Assembly (NCBI RefSeq): GCF_014117215.1
Contig: NZ_JACGXS010000001.1
Span: 620,001-684,000, forward strand
Reading direction: 5' to 3'
DNA from: Stenotrophomonas tumulicola
GTDB lineage: Bacteria; Pseudomonadota; Gammaproteobacteria; Xanthomonadales; Xanthomonadaceae
DNA length: 64,000 bases
In this document: in pieces, positions 17,237 to 26,886 of the stretch
Layout of the letters: each line of letters begins with the position of its first letter
Position numbering within the stretch: the stretch's first letter is position 1
Notes under the pieces: generated by a model
Database searches by the model: none
Seen by the model: only the letters and a program-made list of their open reading frames with translations
Told to the model about the DNA's origin: nothing
Made by a program: the position numbers and the translations under genes

Positions 17237-17854
17237 GTGAAGAATGTAATGGTCGCGGCGCGCCCGCTGCTGGGTGTCACGTTGGGAATAACGCTTGCGG
17301 GTTGTTCGATGTTCTCGAAGAAAGAACCGCCGCCGCCGCCGTCTTTCGACACGGTGATGTCGGAGGCCGAGGCACAGGTAAATGCCGGTCCCGACGGTGC
17401 GGTCGCCGCGTTTGAAGAAGCAGCCAAATCCGATCCGACGCGCAAGGAGCCGTGGGTGCGTATCGCCCAGCTCCAGTTCGACCGTGGCAACTATGCGCGC
17501 GCCATCGTGGCCGCCGAGGAAGTCCTGCAGCGCGATCCCGATGACCTGGTGGCCGACGGCGTGATGACCGTGGCGGGCTTCCGCATTGCCAACCAGTCGC
17601 TGCAGCGCCTGCAGGGACGTGGCGCCCTCTCCTCTGATACGGCACGCACGGAAGCCAAGACCCTGGCCGATACCCTGCGCGCCACCATGGGCGATGCCGT
17701 GATCGAACCGGAGAAAGAGCAGCCGAAGCGCACCGTCCGCCGTACCCGGCGTGCCGCTACTCCGGCGCCCGCTGCGGCGACCCAGCCGGCCGCCAGGCCG
17801 GCCGCCAGCCAGCCGGCCAATGCCGACCCATTCAAGAACGTCGGCGGCAACTGA
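17237..17854 (+). CDS. T6SS-associated TPR lipoprotein
   Basis: 205 residues from GTG 17237, which has AAGGAG 8 bases upstream; the frame is open to 17189 but without a ribosome-binding site. The signal peptide ends in the lipobox ITLAGC, followed by KKEPPPPPS and a tetratricopeptide-like segment (AAFEEAAKSDPTRKEPWVRI and QFDRGNYARAIVAAEEVL, about residues 60-110). The tail is basic, then Ala/Pro-rich, which would suit a stretch through the wall. Proteins of this shape are found upstream of tssB in several T6SS loci and may stabilise the assembly in the periplasm; function here is inferred from position only. It heads the plus-strand operon. Confidence 0.75.
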   Translation: MKNVMVAARPLLGVTLGITLAGCSMFSKKEPPPPPSFDTVMSEAEAQVNAGPDGAVAAFEEAAKSDPTRKEPWVRIAQLQFDRGNYARAIVAAEEVLQRDPDDLVADGVMTVAGFRIANQSLQRLQGRGALSSDTARTEAKTLADTLRATMGDAVIEPEKEQPKRTVRRTRRAATPAPAAATQPAARPAASQPANADPFKNVGGN

Positions 17855-17893
17855 TCGCCGGTTCGCACCCCAATTTTGTAAGGAGACGCCTGC

Positions 17894-18394
17894 ATGGCCA
17901 AGAAGGACAGCATCCAGAAACGACTTCAGAAGATCCGGCCGCCGCGCGTGCAGCTGACCTACGATGTCGAGAAGGGCGATGCGATTGAACAGAAGGAACT
18001 GCCGTTCGTCGTCGGTGTGCTTGGCGACCTCAGCGGGAACCCGGAGCAGCCGCTGCCGAAGGTGAAGGACCGCAAGTTCGTCAGCGTCGACCTCGACAAC
18101 TTCGATGAAGTCATGGACGGTGCCGCGCCGCGTGCGGTATATCGCGTTCCGAACAAGATCGGCGAGCAGGGCGGCGAGTTCGCCGTGGAGCTGAAATTCA
18201 AGTCGATCGACGATTTCCGGCCTGAGGCCGTGGTCGAGCAGGTCGAACCCCTGCGCAGGCTGCTCGAGTCGCGCACCAAGCTGGCCGACCTGCGCAACAA
18301 GCTGGCCGGTAACGAGAAGCTTGAGGACCTGTTGACCGACGTTCTGAACAACACCGAGCAGCTGAAGAAGCTCGGGTCGGACAAAGGGGAATAA
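17894..18394 (+). CDS. tssB: T6SS contractile sheath small subunit TssB
   Basis: 166 residues. Pairs with TssC to build the contractile sheath. The N-terminus DSIQKRLQKIRPPRVQLTYDVE and the PFVVGVLGDLSG motif (about residue 37-48) are diagnostic. The C-terminus is charged and helical. A ribosome-binding site AAGGAG lies 8 bases before the ATG. It is followed by tssC after three bases. Confidence 0.97.
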   Translation: MAKKDSIQKRLQKIRPPRVQLTYDVEKGDAIEQKELPFVVGVLGDLSGNPEQPLPKVKDRKFVSVDLDNFDEVMDGAAPRAVYRVPNKIGEQGGEFAVELKFKSIDDFRPEAVVEQVEPLRRLLESRTKLADLRNKLAGNEKLEDLLTDVLNNTEQLKKLGSDKGE

Positions 18395-18397
18395 GCC

Positions 18398-19894
18398 ATG
18401 AGCGCAGACGCAACCAGCGTGACCCAGCCGGCCAGCGAGGCCGGTGTCGCCGAAGTGGGGCTGCTTGACCAGATTGTCGAGCAGAGCAAGGTCGCCAAAT
18501 CCGAGAGCGAGCACAACCGGGCCAAGGACATCATTTCCGAACTGGCCAGGGAGGTGCTGGAAGGCACCGTGGTGGTGTCGGACAACCTCAACCTGACGCT
18601 GGACGCCCGCATCGCGGAGATCGACCGGATCATCTCCGAGCAGCTCAGTGCGGTGATGCATGCGCAGGAGTTCCAGCAGCTGGAAAGCACCTGGCGTGGC
18701 CTGCACTACCTGTGCCAGCAGACGTCCACCGGCCCGGCGATGAAGATCAAGGTCCTCAACGCGCCGAAGAAAGACCTGGTGCGTGACTTCAAGTCGGCCA
18801 TCGATTTCGACCAGAGTGCCCTGTTCAAGAAGGTGTATGAGGAAGAGTTCGGTACGTTCGGTGGTGCGCCGTTCGGTGCGTTGATCGGCGACTATTACAT
18901 TGGCCGCCAGCCGGAGGACATGTACTTCGTCGAGCAGATGTCGCACGTGGCGGCAGCGGCGCACGCGCCATTCATCTCGGCAGCGTCGGAAAGCATGTTC
19001 GGCCTGGAAAGCTTCACCGACCTGGGCAAGCCGCGTGACCTGGCCAAGGTGTTCGATACCGTTGAATACGCCAAGTGGAAATCGTTCCGCGAGGCCGAGG
19101 ACAGCCGTTATGTCGGCCTGACCCTGCCGCGTTTCCTGGGCCGCCTGCCGTACAACCCGAAGGATGGAACCACCGTCGAGGGGTTCAATTTCGTCGAGGA
19201 AGTCGAAGCACAGGACCACAGCAAGTACCTGTGGTGCAACACCGCCTATGCGATGGCCGCGCGCCTGACCCAGGCCTTCGAGAACTATGGTTGGTGTGCC
19301 GCTATCCGCGGCGTGGAAGGCGGTGGCCTGGTCGAGGACCTGCCCACGCATACCTTCCGCACCGACGACGGTGAGGTGGCGTTGAAGTGCCCGACCGAGA
19401 TCGCCATTACCGACCGCCGCGAGAAGGAATTGTCCGACCTCGGCTTCATGCCGCTGGTGCATTGCAAGAACACCGACTATGCCGCGTTCTTCGGCGCGCA
19501 GTCGGCGCAGAAGCCGAAGAAGTACAACACCGATTCGGCCAATGCCAACGCGATCCTGTCCGGGCAGCTGCAGTACATCTTCGCGGTGTCGCGCATCGCC
19601 CATTACCTGAAGGCGATGATGCGCGAGAAGATCGGCAGCTTCGCTTCGGCGCGCAATGTAGAGGACTTCCTCAACCGCTGGATCTCGCAGTACGTACTGC
19701 TGGACGACAACGCGGGGCAGGAAGCCAAGGCACAGTTTCCGTTGCGTGAAGCGGCGGTGCAGGTTTCGGAGGTGCCGGGCAAGCCCGGTGTCTACCGCGC
19801 GGTGGCCTTTGTCAGGCCACATTTCCAGCTCGATGAGCTGAGTGTTTCGTTACGCCTCGTGGCTGAATTGCCGGCCGGAGCAAAGAAGGGGTAA
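18398..19894 (+). CDS. tssC: T6SS contractile sheath large subunit TssC
   Basis: 498 residues. Core sheath protein that intertwines with TssB and is disassembled by ClpV after contraction. Diagnostic segments: EFQQLESTWRGLHYL (about residue 90), FGTFGGAPFGALIGDYY (about 150), RFLGRLPYNPKDGT (about 245), GLVEDLPTHTF (about 308) and SRIAHYLKAMMREKIG (about 400). Full length for the family. GGGGAATA upstream serves as ribosome-binding site. Adjacent to tssB with a 3-base gap, suggesting balanced synthesis. Confidence 0.97.
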   Translation: MSADATSVTQPASEAGVAEVGLLDQIVEQSKVAKSESEHNRAKDIISELAREVLEGTVVVSDNLNLTLDARIAEIDRIISEQLSAVMHAQEFQQLESTWRGLHYLCQQTSTGPAMKIKVLNAPKKDLVRDFKSAIDFDQSALFKKVYEEEFGTFGGAPFGALIGDYYIGRQPEDMYFVEQMSHVAAAAHAPFISAASESMFGLESFTDLGKPRDLAKVFDTVEYAKWKSFREAEDSRYVGLTLPRFLGRLPYNPKDGTTVEGFNFVEEVEAQDHSKYLWCNTAYAMAARLTQAFENYGWCAAIRGVEGGGLVEDLPTHTFRTDDGEVALKCPTEIAITDRREKELSDLGFMPLVHCKNTDYAAFFGAQSAQKPKKYNTDSANANAILSGQLQYIFAVSRIAHYLKAMMREKIGSFASARNVEDFLNRWISQYVLLDDNAGQEAKAQFPLREAAVQVSEVPGKPGVYRAVAFVRPHFQLDELSVSLRLVAELPAGAKKG

Positions 19895-20031
19895 CGAGTT
19901 GCTGTTCGTTGTAGCGTCGGGGGCATGAGACTCCAGGCATTTCAGCCAGACGCAGCCCGTAAATGGGCACACAACGCCGGGGGCTTTCCCGGCACCAATC
20001 TCACGGAAGAACGTAATTTAGGAGACCAGAT

Positions 20032-20529
20032 ATGCAACACGCTTTCCTCTCGATTGACACCATCAAGGGCGAGTCGCACGACGACAAGCACAGGGACTGG
20101 GTTGAAATCCAGTCGTTCTCGCAGGACCTCCTGCAGCCGCGTTCGGCAACGGCATCGACCTCGGGCGGCTCCACCGCCGCGCGCGTCAATCTGTCGCCGA
20201 TCGAGGTCGTGAAGGCGATCGACCTCGCTTCCACTGCCCTGAACCAGGCATGCGCCAATGGCACCACCTTCCCGAAGGCCCGCATCGAATTCATGCGCGC
20301 CGACAAGGATGGCAATGCCATCAATTACTACCTCGTCGAGCTGTTGAACGTTCTTGTTCACCGCGTCACCACCACGGTGGACTCGGACGGCATGCCGCAG
20401 GAAGTAGTCCAGCTGAGTTACGGCGCCATCAAGTGGACCTACAACCAGCAGAAGCCCGAAGGCGGGATTGGCGGTAAGGCGGTTGCTCAGTGGAGCGCCA
20501 CCAAGAACATCCCGAACTACACGGTTTGA
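20032..20529 (+). CDS. hcp: Hcp tube protein (TssD)
   Basis: 165 residues; forms hexameric rings that stack into the inner tube. The start is set by TAGGAG 8 bases before the ATG. It shows the family pattern AFLSIDTIKGES and the SPIEVVKAIDLASTALNQAC helix, followed by FMRADKDGNAINYYLVEL and QLSYGAIKWTYNQQK. No C-terminal toxin extension. The 137-base gap before it and the hairpin after it suggest that hcp is expressed at a different level from its neighbours. Confidence 0.97.
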   Translation: MQHAFLSIDTIKGESHDDKHRDWVEIQSFSQDLLQPRSATASTSGGSTAARVNLSPIEVVKAIDLASTALNQACANGTTFPKARIEFMRADKDGNAINYYLVELLNVLVHRVTTTVDSDGMPQEVVQLSYGAIKWTYNQQKPEGGIGGKAVAQWSATKNIPNYTV

Positions 20530-20537
20530 TGTGTCAA

Positions 20538-20567
20538 TGCGATGGCGTCCCCGCGGGCGCCATCGCA
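20538..20567 (+). terminator. hairpin after hcp, partial terminator/processing site
   Basis: A perfect 10-base inverted repeat (TGCGATGGCG / CGCCATCGCA) with a 10-base loop lies 9 bases after the hcp stop. It has no T-run, so it is probably not a full intrinsic terminator. It could protect the hcp message 3' end or attenuate transcription into tssE. Confidence 0.55.
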
Positions 20568-20677
20568 TCTCGCCGTGGTCATGACGACTGCAGGCATCGG
20601 CAGGACGGCCGGCGCCAGTTTGCTGTCTGGGCTCTGCGCCCCGTGCGACAGGCATGGACGCGCCTTGAACGAGAACG

Positions 20678-21166
20678 ATGATGAAGGGACTCGAACCCAG
20701 CCTGCTCGAGAAACTGTTCGACGATGCACCGAAGTCCACGACGAGCAACGCCTACAAGGTGGCCTCGCTGGACCAGCACAAGGAATCGATCGCGCGCGAC
20801 CTGGAAGGCCTGCTCAACTCGCGTGCCGCCTTCAGCGAAGCATCGCTGGATGGTTTCCCGAACTGCCGTCAATCGCTGATGACCTACGGGCTTGGCGATT
20901 TTTCGGCGATGAGCCTGTCCAGTGGTTATGACCGTGCTGCCATCTGCCGTTCGCTGGAACAGGCGGTGGCGCGCCACGAACGGCGCCTGCGCAATGTCAA
21001 CGTCAAGCTGGAGGTCGGTGCGCAGTTCGGTGGCGGGCTGCACTTCACCATCCACGCGGTGCTGGACATGGAACTGGCCCGCGAACCGGTAAGTTTCGAT
21101 GCCATGCTGCAGCCATCCACGCTGCAGTACCAGGTAAGCCGCATGCGCCGGCAGGCGACGGCCTGA
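20678..21166 (+). CDS. tssE: T6SS baseplate protein TssE (gp25-like)
   Basis: 162 residues with a gp25-like baseplate wedge domain: SIARDLEGLLNSR (about residue 32), then YGLGDFSAMS (about 68) and IARHERRLRNVNV-type helix, ending in the IHAVLDMELAREPVSFD strand typical of TssE. The start lies at tandem ATG codons (20678/20681). It overlaps nothing but is only one base from tssF. Confidence 0.94.
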   Translation: MMKGLEPSLLEKLFDDAPKSTTSNAYKVASLDQHKESIARDLEGLLNSRAAFSEASLDGFPNCRQSLMTYGLGDFSAMSLSSGYDRAAICRSLEQAVARHERRLRNVNVKLEVGAQFGGGLHFTIHAVLDMELAREPVSFDAMLQPSTLQYQVSRMRRQATA

Positions 21167-21167
21167 C

Positions 21168-23003
21168 ATGCAGGACCTGCTTCCTTTCTACGAGCGTGAA
21201 CTGGCCTACCTGCGCCGCTATGGGCGTGAGTTCGCCGAGCGCTACCCCAAGATCGCCGGGCGCCTGCAACTGTCTTCCGAAGGCAGCCAGGACCCGCATG
21301 TCGAACGTTTGATCGAGGCGTTCGCCTTCATGGGTGCGCGCATCTCCAAGCGCATCGAAGACGATTATCCCGAGTTCACCGATGCGCTGCTGGACGTGCT
21401 CTATCCGCACTACCTGCGTCCGTTCCCCTCGTGTTCGATCGCGCACTTCGACATGGAAGGCATGGGCGGAAAGCTCAGTGCGCCGGTGACCCTGCCGCGT
21501 GGCACGTTGCTGCAGTCGCGCATGGTCAAGGGCGTAAGCTGCCGCTTCCGCACCGCCTATGACGTCGTGCTGGCGCCGATCGGCGTGCGCTCGGCGCAGT
21601 ATCGTTCGGTCGCCGAGCCGCCCATGGCGACGGCGTTGCCGGCCGGTAGCGGCGGCCAGATTTCCATCAGCTTCGCGCTGCTTTCCGACCAGGCCAGCTT
21701 TGCCGCGCTGGGCAACGATGCATTGCGCTTCTTCGTCGACGGCGAAGCGTCGTTCTGCGCGGCATTGCGCGACGCGCTGGCACTGGAAGTGAAGGCCGCC
21801 TATGTCGAAGCCGATGGCAACGGGCGCTGGCGCCGGCTTGATGCCAGTCCCCTGCAGCAGGCGGGATTCACCGAGGACGAGGCGCTGGTCGATTTCCCGG
21901 CGCGCTCGCATCCGGCCTACCGGCTGCTGACAGAGTTGTTCGGCTTCCCGGAGAAATTCGGCTTCTTCGACCTGCCACTGCAACAGGTGGCCGCCGGAGC
22001 AAGCCGCTGGTTCACCCTGCACCTGGTACTGAAGGCGTCGATGCCTGATCGTGCATCCGGCCATGTGCTTGAAGCGCTGGAGCGCGAGCATATCCGCTTG
22101 GGTTGTACGCCGATCGTGAACCTCTTCGAGCAACCCGGCGACCCCATCCGTGTCACCCACCGCAACGTCACCTATCCGGTGGTGGCCAATGCACGCAATG
22201 CCTACGCCTACGAGGTGTATTCGATTGATTCGGTGCACCGGGTGCGGCAGACGCCGCAGGGCGAGGTCATCCAGGAGTTCCGGCCGTTTTATTCGCTGCA
22301 CCATGGCGAGGAACCCGAGCGCACCGGCCAGTACTGGGTAGCGCGCCGCGATGAGAACGTGGCCGCGCACAGCCCCGGTTACGAAACCGAACTCAGCTTC
22401 GTCGATCTCGATTTTGATCCCACCGTGCCACAGACCGACGTGGTCAGCCTGCGCCTGACCTGCAGCAACCGCGACCTGCCCACCCAACTGGCGTTCGGCG
22501 TGGCCGGCGGCGACCTGACCATCGAGGGAGGCACGCCGGCACGTGCGATCGCGCTGCTGCGCAAACCCAGCCGTCCCCTGCGTTTCCGCCAGGGCCGTGG
22601 CGCGCAATGGAGGTTGATATCGCACCTGTCACTCAACCAGTTGTCGCTGACCGGTAGTGGCCTGTCGGCATTGAAGGAGATGTTGCGGCTGTACGACCTG
22701 ACCGGTTCCAGCGTGTCGTCCCGGCAGATCGAAGGCATCGTGGCGCTTGAACAGCATCCGGTGACTACGTGGATGTCGGGCAAGCACTTTGCTTCCATGG
22801 TGCGTGGGCTGGAAGTGCGGCTGAGCATCAACGAGAGCCATTTCGTGGGGACCGGCGTGGCCGCGTTCGCCCAGGTGATGGACCACTTTTTCGCACTGTA
22901 CGTGCACGCCAACAGCTTCACCCAGCTGGTGTTGGCTTCCAGCGAGTCCGGGGAGGAAATCGTCCGATGCCCAGCGCGAAGCGGCGAATCGATCCTGGCG
23001 TAG
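21168..23003 (+). CDS. tssF: T6SS baseplate protein TssF
   Basis: 611 residues; the large wedge protein binding TssG, TssE and TssK. Hallmark N-terminus DLLPFYERELAYLRRYGREF and the FAERYPKIAGRLQLS segment, followed by SKRIEDDYPEFTDALLDVLYPHYLRP. The ending near FVGTGVAAFAQVMDHFFALYVHANSFTQ is also typical. Full length. The last 37 bases overlap tssG in a different frame, a tight coupling seen in many T6SS loci. Confidence 0.97.
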   Translation: MQDLLPFYERELAYLRRYGREFAERYPKIAGRLQLSSEGSQDPHVERLIEAFAFMGARISKRIEDDYPEFTDALLDVLYPHYLRPFPSCSIAHFDMEGMGGKLSAPVTLPRGTLLQSRMVKGVSCRFRTAYDVVLAPIGVRSAQYRSVAEPPMATALPAGSGGQISISFALLSDQASFAALGNDALRFFVDGEASFCAALRDALALEVKAAYVEADGNGRWRRLDASPLQQAGFTEDEALVDFPARSHPAYRLLTELFGFPEKFGFFDLPLQQVAAGASRWFTLHLVLKASMPDRASGHVLEALEREHIRLGCTPIVNLFEQPGDPIRVTHRNVTYPVVANARNAYAYEVYSIDSVHRVRQTPQGEVIQEFRPFYSLHHGEEPERTGQYWVARRDENVAAHSPGYETELSFVDLDFDPTVPQTDVVSLRLTCSNRDLPTQLAFGVAGGDLTIEGGTPARAIALLRKPSRPLRFRQGRGAQWRLISHLSLNQLSLTGSGLSALKEMLRLYDLTGSSVSSRQIEGIVALEQHPVTTWMSGKHFASMVRGLEVRLSINESHFVGTGVAAFAQVMDHFFALYVHANSFTQLVLASSESGEEIVRCPARSGESILA

Positions 23004-24061
23004 TCCAGCAGTTGCTGGCGGAACCGCATCGCTTCCAGTTCTTCCAGGCGATGCGGGTGCTGGAGCGCGTGTTCCAGCGCCAGGGCGTCAAGGCCGGCCA
23101 GGCCGTACCGATGCGGGTGCGGTTCCGCAACACGCTGTCGCTCGGGTTTCCCACCGCAGACCTGGACCCGCATGGCGAAGCCTATTCCCTGAAGGGCGAG
23201 CTGCTGGAAGGCGATGCCTTGGTGGCGGCGCTGGAAGCCGGCGGGGAAGGGGTGGGCGAGGTACACCTGACCCCCCAGTTCATGGGCCTGCTGGGCACGA
23301 CCGGTGCGTTGCCGCTGCACTACACCGAGACCCTGCAGGAGCGCGAGATCTACCTGCGCGACCGTACCGCGCGCGCGTTCCTGGACATCTTCTCCAACCG
23401 TGCCGTGGCGTTGCACTACGCGGCCTGGAAGAAGCACCGGCTGGCGCTGCAGTACGAGCTGGACCGCCGTGAACGCTTCCTGCCACTGATCCTGTCGTTG
23501 CTGGGCATGGGCATGTCGGGCCTGCGCGAGCGTATGGTCGACGAGAAGAGCCGGGTGTTCGACCAGGCCGTGGCCTATTACGCCGGCGCGATCCGCCAGC
23601 GCCCGGTGTCGGCGGTGATGCTCAAGCGCGTGCTCGGCGATTACTTCCGCGTGCCGGTGCAGCTCGAACAGTTCGTCGGTGCCTGGTACAAGGTGCCGGC
23701 TGGCCAGGCCACGCGGCTGGGCATGGCCAATGCCACGCTGGGTTCAAGCGCACTGGCCGGCGACCGCGTGTGGCAGCGCGACCTGCGCCTGCGCCTGCGC
23801 ATCGGACCACTGCGCAGGCACGAATTCGATGCGTTGCTGCCCGGTGGCGATGCGGCGAACGCCCTTTCCAAATGGCTGTCGCTGTTGACCGGAGGTGGGC
23901 TGGAGTACGAAGTCCAGCTGGTGCTGCACGCCGACGACGTGCGCCCGTCCGCCATCGGCAAGGGGCATGCGGCGCGGCTGGGGTGGGATGGCTACCTGGC
24001 GACCCGGCCGGCTACCGAACATCGCGGCGACACCACCTACGGCATCCATACACTGCAATGA
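22967..24061 (+). CDS. tssG: T6SS baseplate protein TssG
   Basis: 364 residues; two copies bind one TssF in the wedge. The start ATG 22967 lies inside the tssF end, with GGGAGGAAAT about 6 bases upstream. Family features: LLAEPHRFQFFQAMRVLER, the VRFRNTLSLGFPTADL segment, and LTPQFMGLLGTTGALPLHYTE (about residue 103), then FLDIFSNRAVALHY. The long frame extending further upstream (to 22769) is not used. Confidence 0.96.
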   Translation: MPSAKRRIDPGVVQQLLAEPHRFQFFQAMRVLERVFQRQGVKAGQAVPMRVRFRNTLSLGFPTADLDPHGEAYSLKGELLEGDALVAALEAGGEGVGEVHLTPQFMGLLGTTGALPLHYTETLQEREIYLRDRTARAFLDIFSNRAVALHYAAWKKHRLALQYELDRRERFLPLILSLLGMGMSGLRERMVDEKSRVFDQAVAYYAGAIRQRPVSAVMLKRVLGDYFRVPVQLEQFVGAWYKVPAGQATRLGMANATLGSSALAGDRVWQRDLRLRLRIGPLRRHEFDALLPGGDAANALSKWLSLLTGGGLEYEVQLVLHADDVRPSAIGKGHAARLGWDGYLATRPATEHRGDTTYGIHTLQ

Positions 24062-24113
24062 CCCGTCGCATCCGCAGACGCACAGGAACCCAGCAAGGAG
24101 CAATGTTTCCCGC

Positions 24114-26843
24114 ATGAGCATCAACTTGAAGACCCTGATCAGCAAGCTCGACGACACCTGTCGGCTGGCCGCCGAGCGTGCCGCCAACCTGTGCATGGCG
24201 CGCGGCAACTATGAGGTCGACCTGGAGCATCTGTTCCTTGCGCTGCTGGAGCAGCCGCAGAGCGATTTCGTGTTGATCGCGCGGCGCTGTGGCATCGCGC
24301 CGGAAGCACTGGAGCAGGACCTGTCCAACGAAGTGGGGCGCTTCAAGGGCGGCAACACGCGTACGCCGGTGTTTTCCCAGCACCTGCCGACATTGTTCGA
24401 GCACGCCTGGCTGATCGCCTCGCTGGATTCGGAAACCACCCGCATCCGCAGCGGTCATCTGCTGCTGGCGCTGCTGACCGAACCTGGCCTGTCGCAGCTG
24501 GCGTACCGTGGCTCCAAGTTGTTCGTGCGGATCAAGCTGGATGAGCTCAAGCATGATTTCGCGCGCCTGACCGAGGGCTCGCAGGAGGCGACGCAGGAGG
24601 TGCGTTTCGCCGATGCCGGCAGTGCCGGCTCCAGTGCCGAAGACGATGTCCCCATGCAGGCCAACGGCCTGTCCAGGACGCCGGCGCTGGACCAGTTCAC
24701 CAACAACCTTACCCAGCGTGCGCGCGAAGGCCGCATCGACCCGGTGATCGGTCGTGATGGGGAGATCCGCCAGGTCATCGACATCCTGATGCGACGCCGC
24801 CAGAACAACCCGATCCTCACCGGCGAAGCCGGCGTGGGCAAGACCGCCGTGATCGAAGGGCTGGCGTGCCGCATCGCCGACAATGATGTGCCGGAAGTGC
24901 TGCAGGGCGTGGCGCTGCACGTGCTGGACCTGGGCCTGCTGCAGGCTGGCGCCAGCGTCAAGGGCGAGTTCGAGAACCGCCTGAAGAACGTGATCGACGA
25001 GGTCAAGAAGAGCCCGCATCCGATCATCCTGTTCATCGACGAGGCCCACACCATGATCGGTGCCGGCGGCACCGCAGGGCAGAACGATGCGGCCAACCTG
25101 CTCAAGCCGGCGTTGGCACGTGGCGAGCTGCGTACCATCGCAGCCACCACCTGGGGCGAGTACAAGAAGTATTTCGAGAAAGATGCCGCGCTGGCGCGCC
25201 GCTTCCAGGTTGTCAAGGTGGAAGAGCCCAGCGAGACGCTGGCCTCGGCGATGCTGCGCGGCATGGTGCCGCTGATGGAAAAGCACTTCGGCATCCGCGT
25301 GCTGGACGAGGCAGTGACCGAGGCGGTGCGCCTGTCGCATCGCTACATCAGTGGCCGCCAGTTGCCGGACAAGGCGGTCAGCGTGCTCGACACCGCCTGT
25401 GCCAAGGTGGCGCTGGGCCAGAGCGCGACGCCGGCGATCATCGAAGACACCCAGCGCCTGCTGGAACGCCTTGCGGCCGAACTGACGGCACTGGAGCGCG
25501 AAGTTGCCGGTGGTGCGCGTCATCATGACGAGCGCCTGGGCGAATTGCGCCAACTGCAGCAGGATGCCATCGCGGTGCTGGCGACAAACGAAGAGCGCCT
25601 GGGGCGCGAACGCGATATCGCGGCCAAGGTGGTTGCGCTGCGCCAACAGATGGAAGCTGGCAACGGTGCAGCGGCACCTGCATCCACCGATGCGGCTCCG
25701 GCAGTGAATGCCAAGCCGGCACGCGGCAGGAAGGCCGCGTTGCAGCTGTCGCCGCAGCAGGCCGAACTGGACGCCTTGCTGGGGCAACTGCGCGAGCTGC
25801 AGGGCGACACCCCGATGGTGCCGTTGCAGGTGGACGGCGGCGTGGTTTCCGAGATCGTCTCGGCCTGGACCGGGGTGCCGCTCGGACGCATGGTCAAGGA
25901 TGAGATCCGCGTGGTGCGCAGCCTGGGCGGGCTGATTGGCGAACGCGTGATCGGCCAGGACCACGCGCTGGATGCGGTTGCCCAGCGCGTGCGTACCGCC
26001 AGTGCGAAGCTGGAAGATCCCAACAAGCCGCGTGGCGTATTCATGTTTGTCGGGCCCTCCGGCGTCGGCAAGACCGAGACCGCGCTGGCGCTGGCCGACA
26101 TCCTCTACGGCGGCGAGCGCAAGCTGGTCACCATCAACATGAGTGAGTACCAGGAAGCGCACAGCGTGTCGGGGCTGAAAGGCTCCCCTCCGGGCTATGT
26201 CGGTTATGGCGAGGGCGGTGTGCTGACCGAAGCGGTGCGGCGCAATCCGTACAGCGTGGTGCTGCTGGATGAGGTGGAAAAGGCGCATCCGGACGTGCTG
26301 GAAATGTTCTTCCAGGTGTTCGACAAGGGCGCAATGGACGATGCCGAGGGGCGCGAAATCGATTTTCGCAATACCTTGATCATTCTTACGTCCAACGTGG
26401 GTTCTTCACAGATCATGCAGGCCTGCCTGAACAAGACTCCTGAAGAACTGCCGGCAGCCGACGCGCTTGCCGAAGCGCTGCGCCCGGTGCTGATGAAGAC
26501 TTTCAAGCCGGCCTTCCTGGGCCGGATGAAGGTGGTGCCGTATTATCCGATCAGCGACGACGTGCTGGCGCAGATCATCACACTCAAGCTCGGCCGCATC
26601 CGCGACCGCGTCGCGGCCAACCACAAGGCGGCGTTCCAGTGGGATGGCACGCTGGTCGATGCGGTGTTGCAGCGCTGCACGGAAGTGGACTCGGGCGCAC
26701 GCAATGTTGATCACATCCTCAATGGCACGCTGCTGCCAGAGATTGCAGAAAGTGTATTGGCGTCGATGGCCGAAGGCAGCAGGATCAACGCCATCAAGGT
26801 AAGTACCAGCAAGAACGGTGCGTTCAAGTACAAGCTGAGTTGA
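24114..26843 (+). CDS. tssH: T6SS sheath-recycling ATPase TssH (ClpV)
   Basis: 909-residue AAA+ Clp/Hsp100 protein that disassembles contracted TssBC sheaths. The start MSINLKTLISKLDD is typical of ClpV. It has an N-terminal Clp repeat domain (about 10-160), a first AAA domain with Walker A GEAGVGKT (about 238) and Walker B LFIDEAHT, a middle coiled-coil region (about 430-560) with an inserted Ala-rich stretch, and a second AAA domain with GPSGVGKT (about 645) and VVLLDEVEKAHPD. Ends with the Clp D2-small domain. AAGGAG lies 14 bases before the ATG, slightly long. Confidence 0.97.
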   Translation: MSINLKTLISKLDDTCRLAAERAANLCMARGNYEVDLEHLFLALLEQPQSDFVLIARRCGIAPEALEQDLSNEVGRFKGGNTRTPVFSQHLPTLFEHAWLIASLDSETTRIRSGHLLLALLTEPGLSQLAYRGSKLFVRIKLDELKHDFARLTEGSQEATQEVRFADAGSAGSSAEDDVPMQANGLSRTPALDQFTNNLTQRAREGRIDPVIGRDGEIRQVIDILMRRRQNNPILTGEAGVGKTAVIEGLACRIADNDVPEVLQGVALHVLDLGLLQAGASVKGEFENRLKNVIDEVKKSPHPIILFIDEAHTMIGAGGTAGQNDAANLLKPALARGELRTIAATTWGEYKKYFEKDAALARRFQVVKVEEPSETLASAMLRGMVPLMEKHFGIRVLDEAVTEAVRLSHRYISGRQLPDKAVSVLDTACAKVALGQSATPAIIEDTQRLLERLAAELTALEREVAGGARHHDERLGELRQLQQDAIAVLATNEERLGRERDIAAKVVALRQQMEAGNGAAAPASTDAAPAVNAKPARGRKAALQLSPQQAELDALLGQLRELQGDTPMVPLQVDGGVVSEIVSAWTGVPLGRMVKDEIRVVRSLGGLIGERVIGQDHALDAVAQRVRTASAKLEDPNKPRGVFMFVGPSGVGKTETALALADILYGGERKLVTINMSEYQEAHSVSGLKGSPPGYVGYGEGGVLTEAVRRNPYSVVLLDEVEKAHPDVLEMFFQVFDKGAMDDAEGREIDFRNTLIILTSNVGSSQIMQACLNKTPEELPAADALAEALRPVLMKTFKPAFLGRMKVVPYYPISDDVLAQIITLKLGRIRDRVAANHKAAFQWDGTLVDAVLQRCTEVDSGARNVDHILNGTLLPEIAESVLASMAEGSRINAIKVSTSKNGAFKYKLS

Positions 26844-26886
26844 GTTGACCGCGGAATTTTCCGCCCATTCAAGAAGGAGAACACCC

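Noticed and set aside
17222-19822. 866-codon open frame on the minus strand opposite the TPR lipoprotein-tssB-tssC genes
   Set aside because: It is the antisense shadow of well-recognised genes in a high-GC genome; composition is His/Arg/Leu/Val-rich without any family pattern.
24012-26288. 758-codon minus-strand frame opposite clpV
   Set aside because: Shadow of clpV; no domain, no ribosome-binding site, low-complexity residue use.
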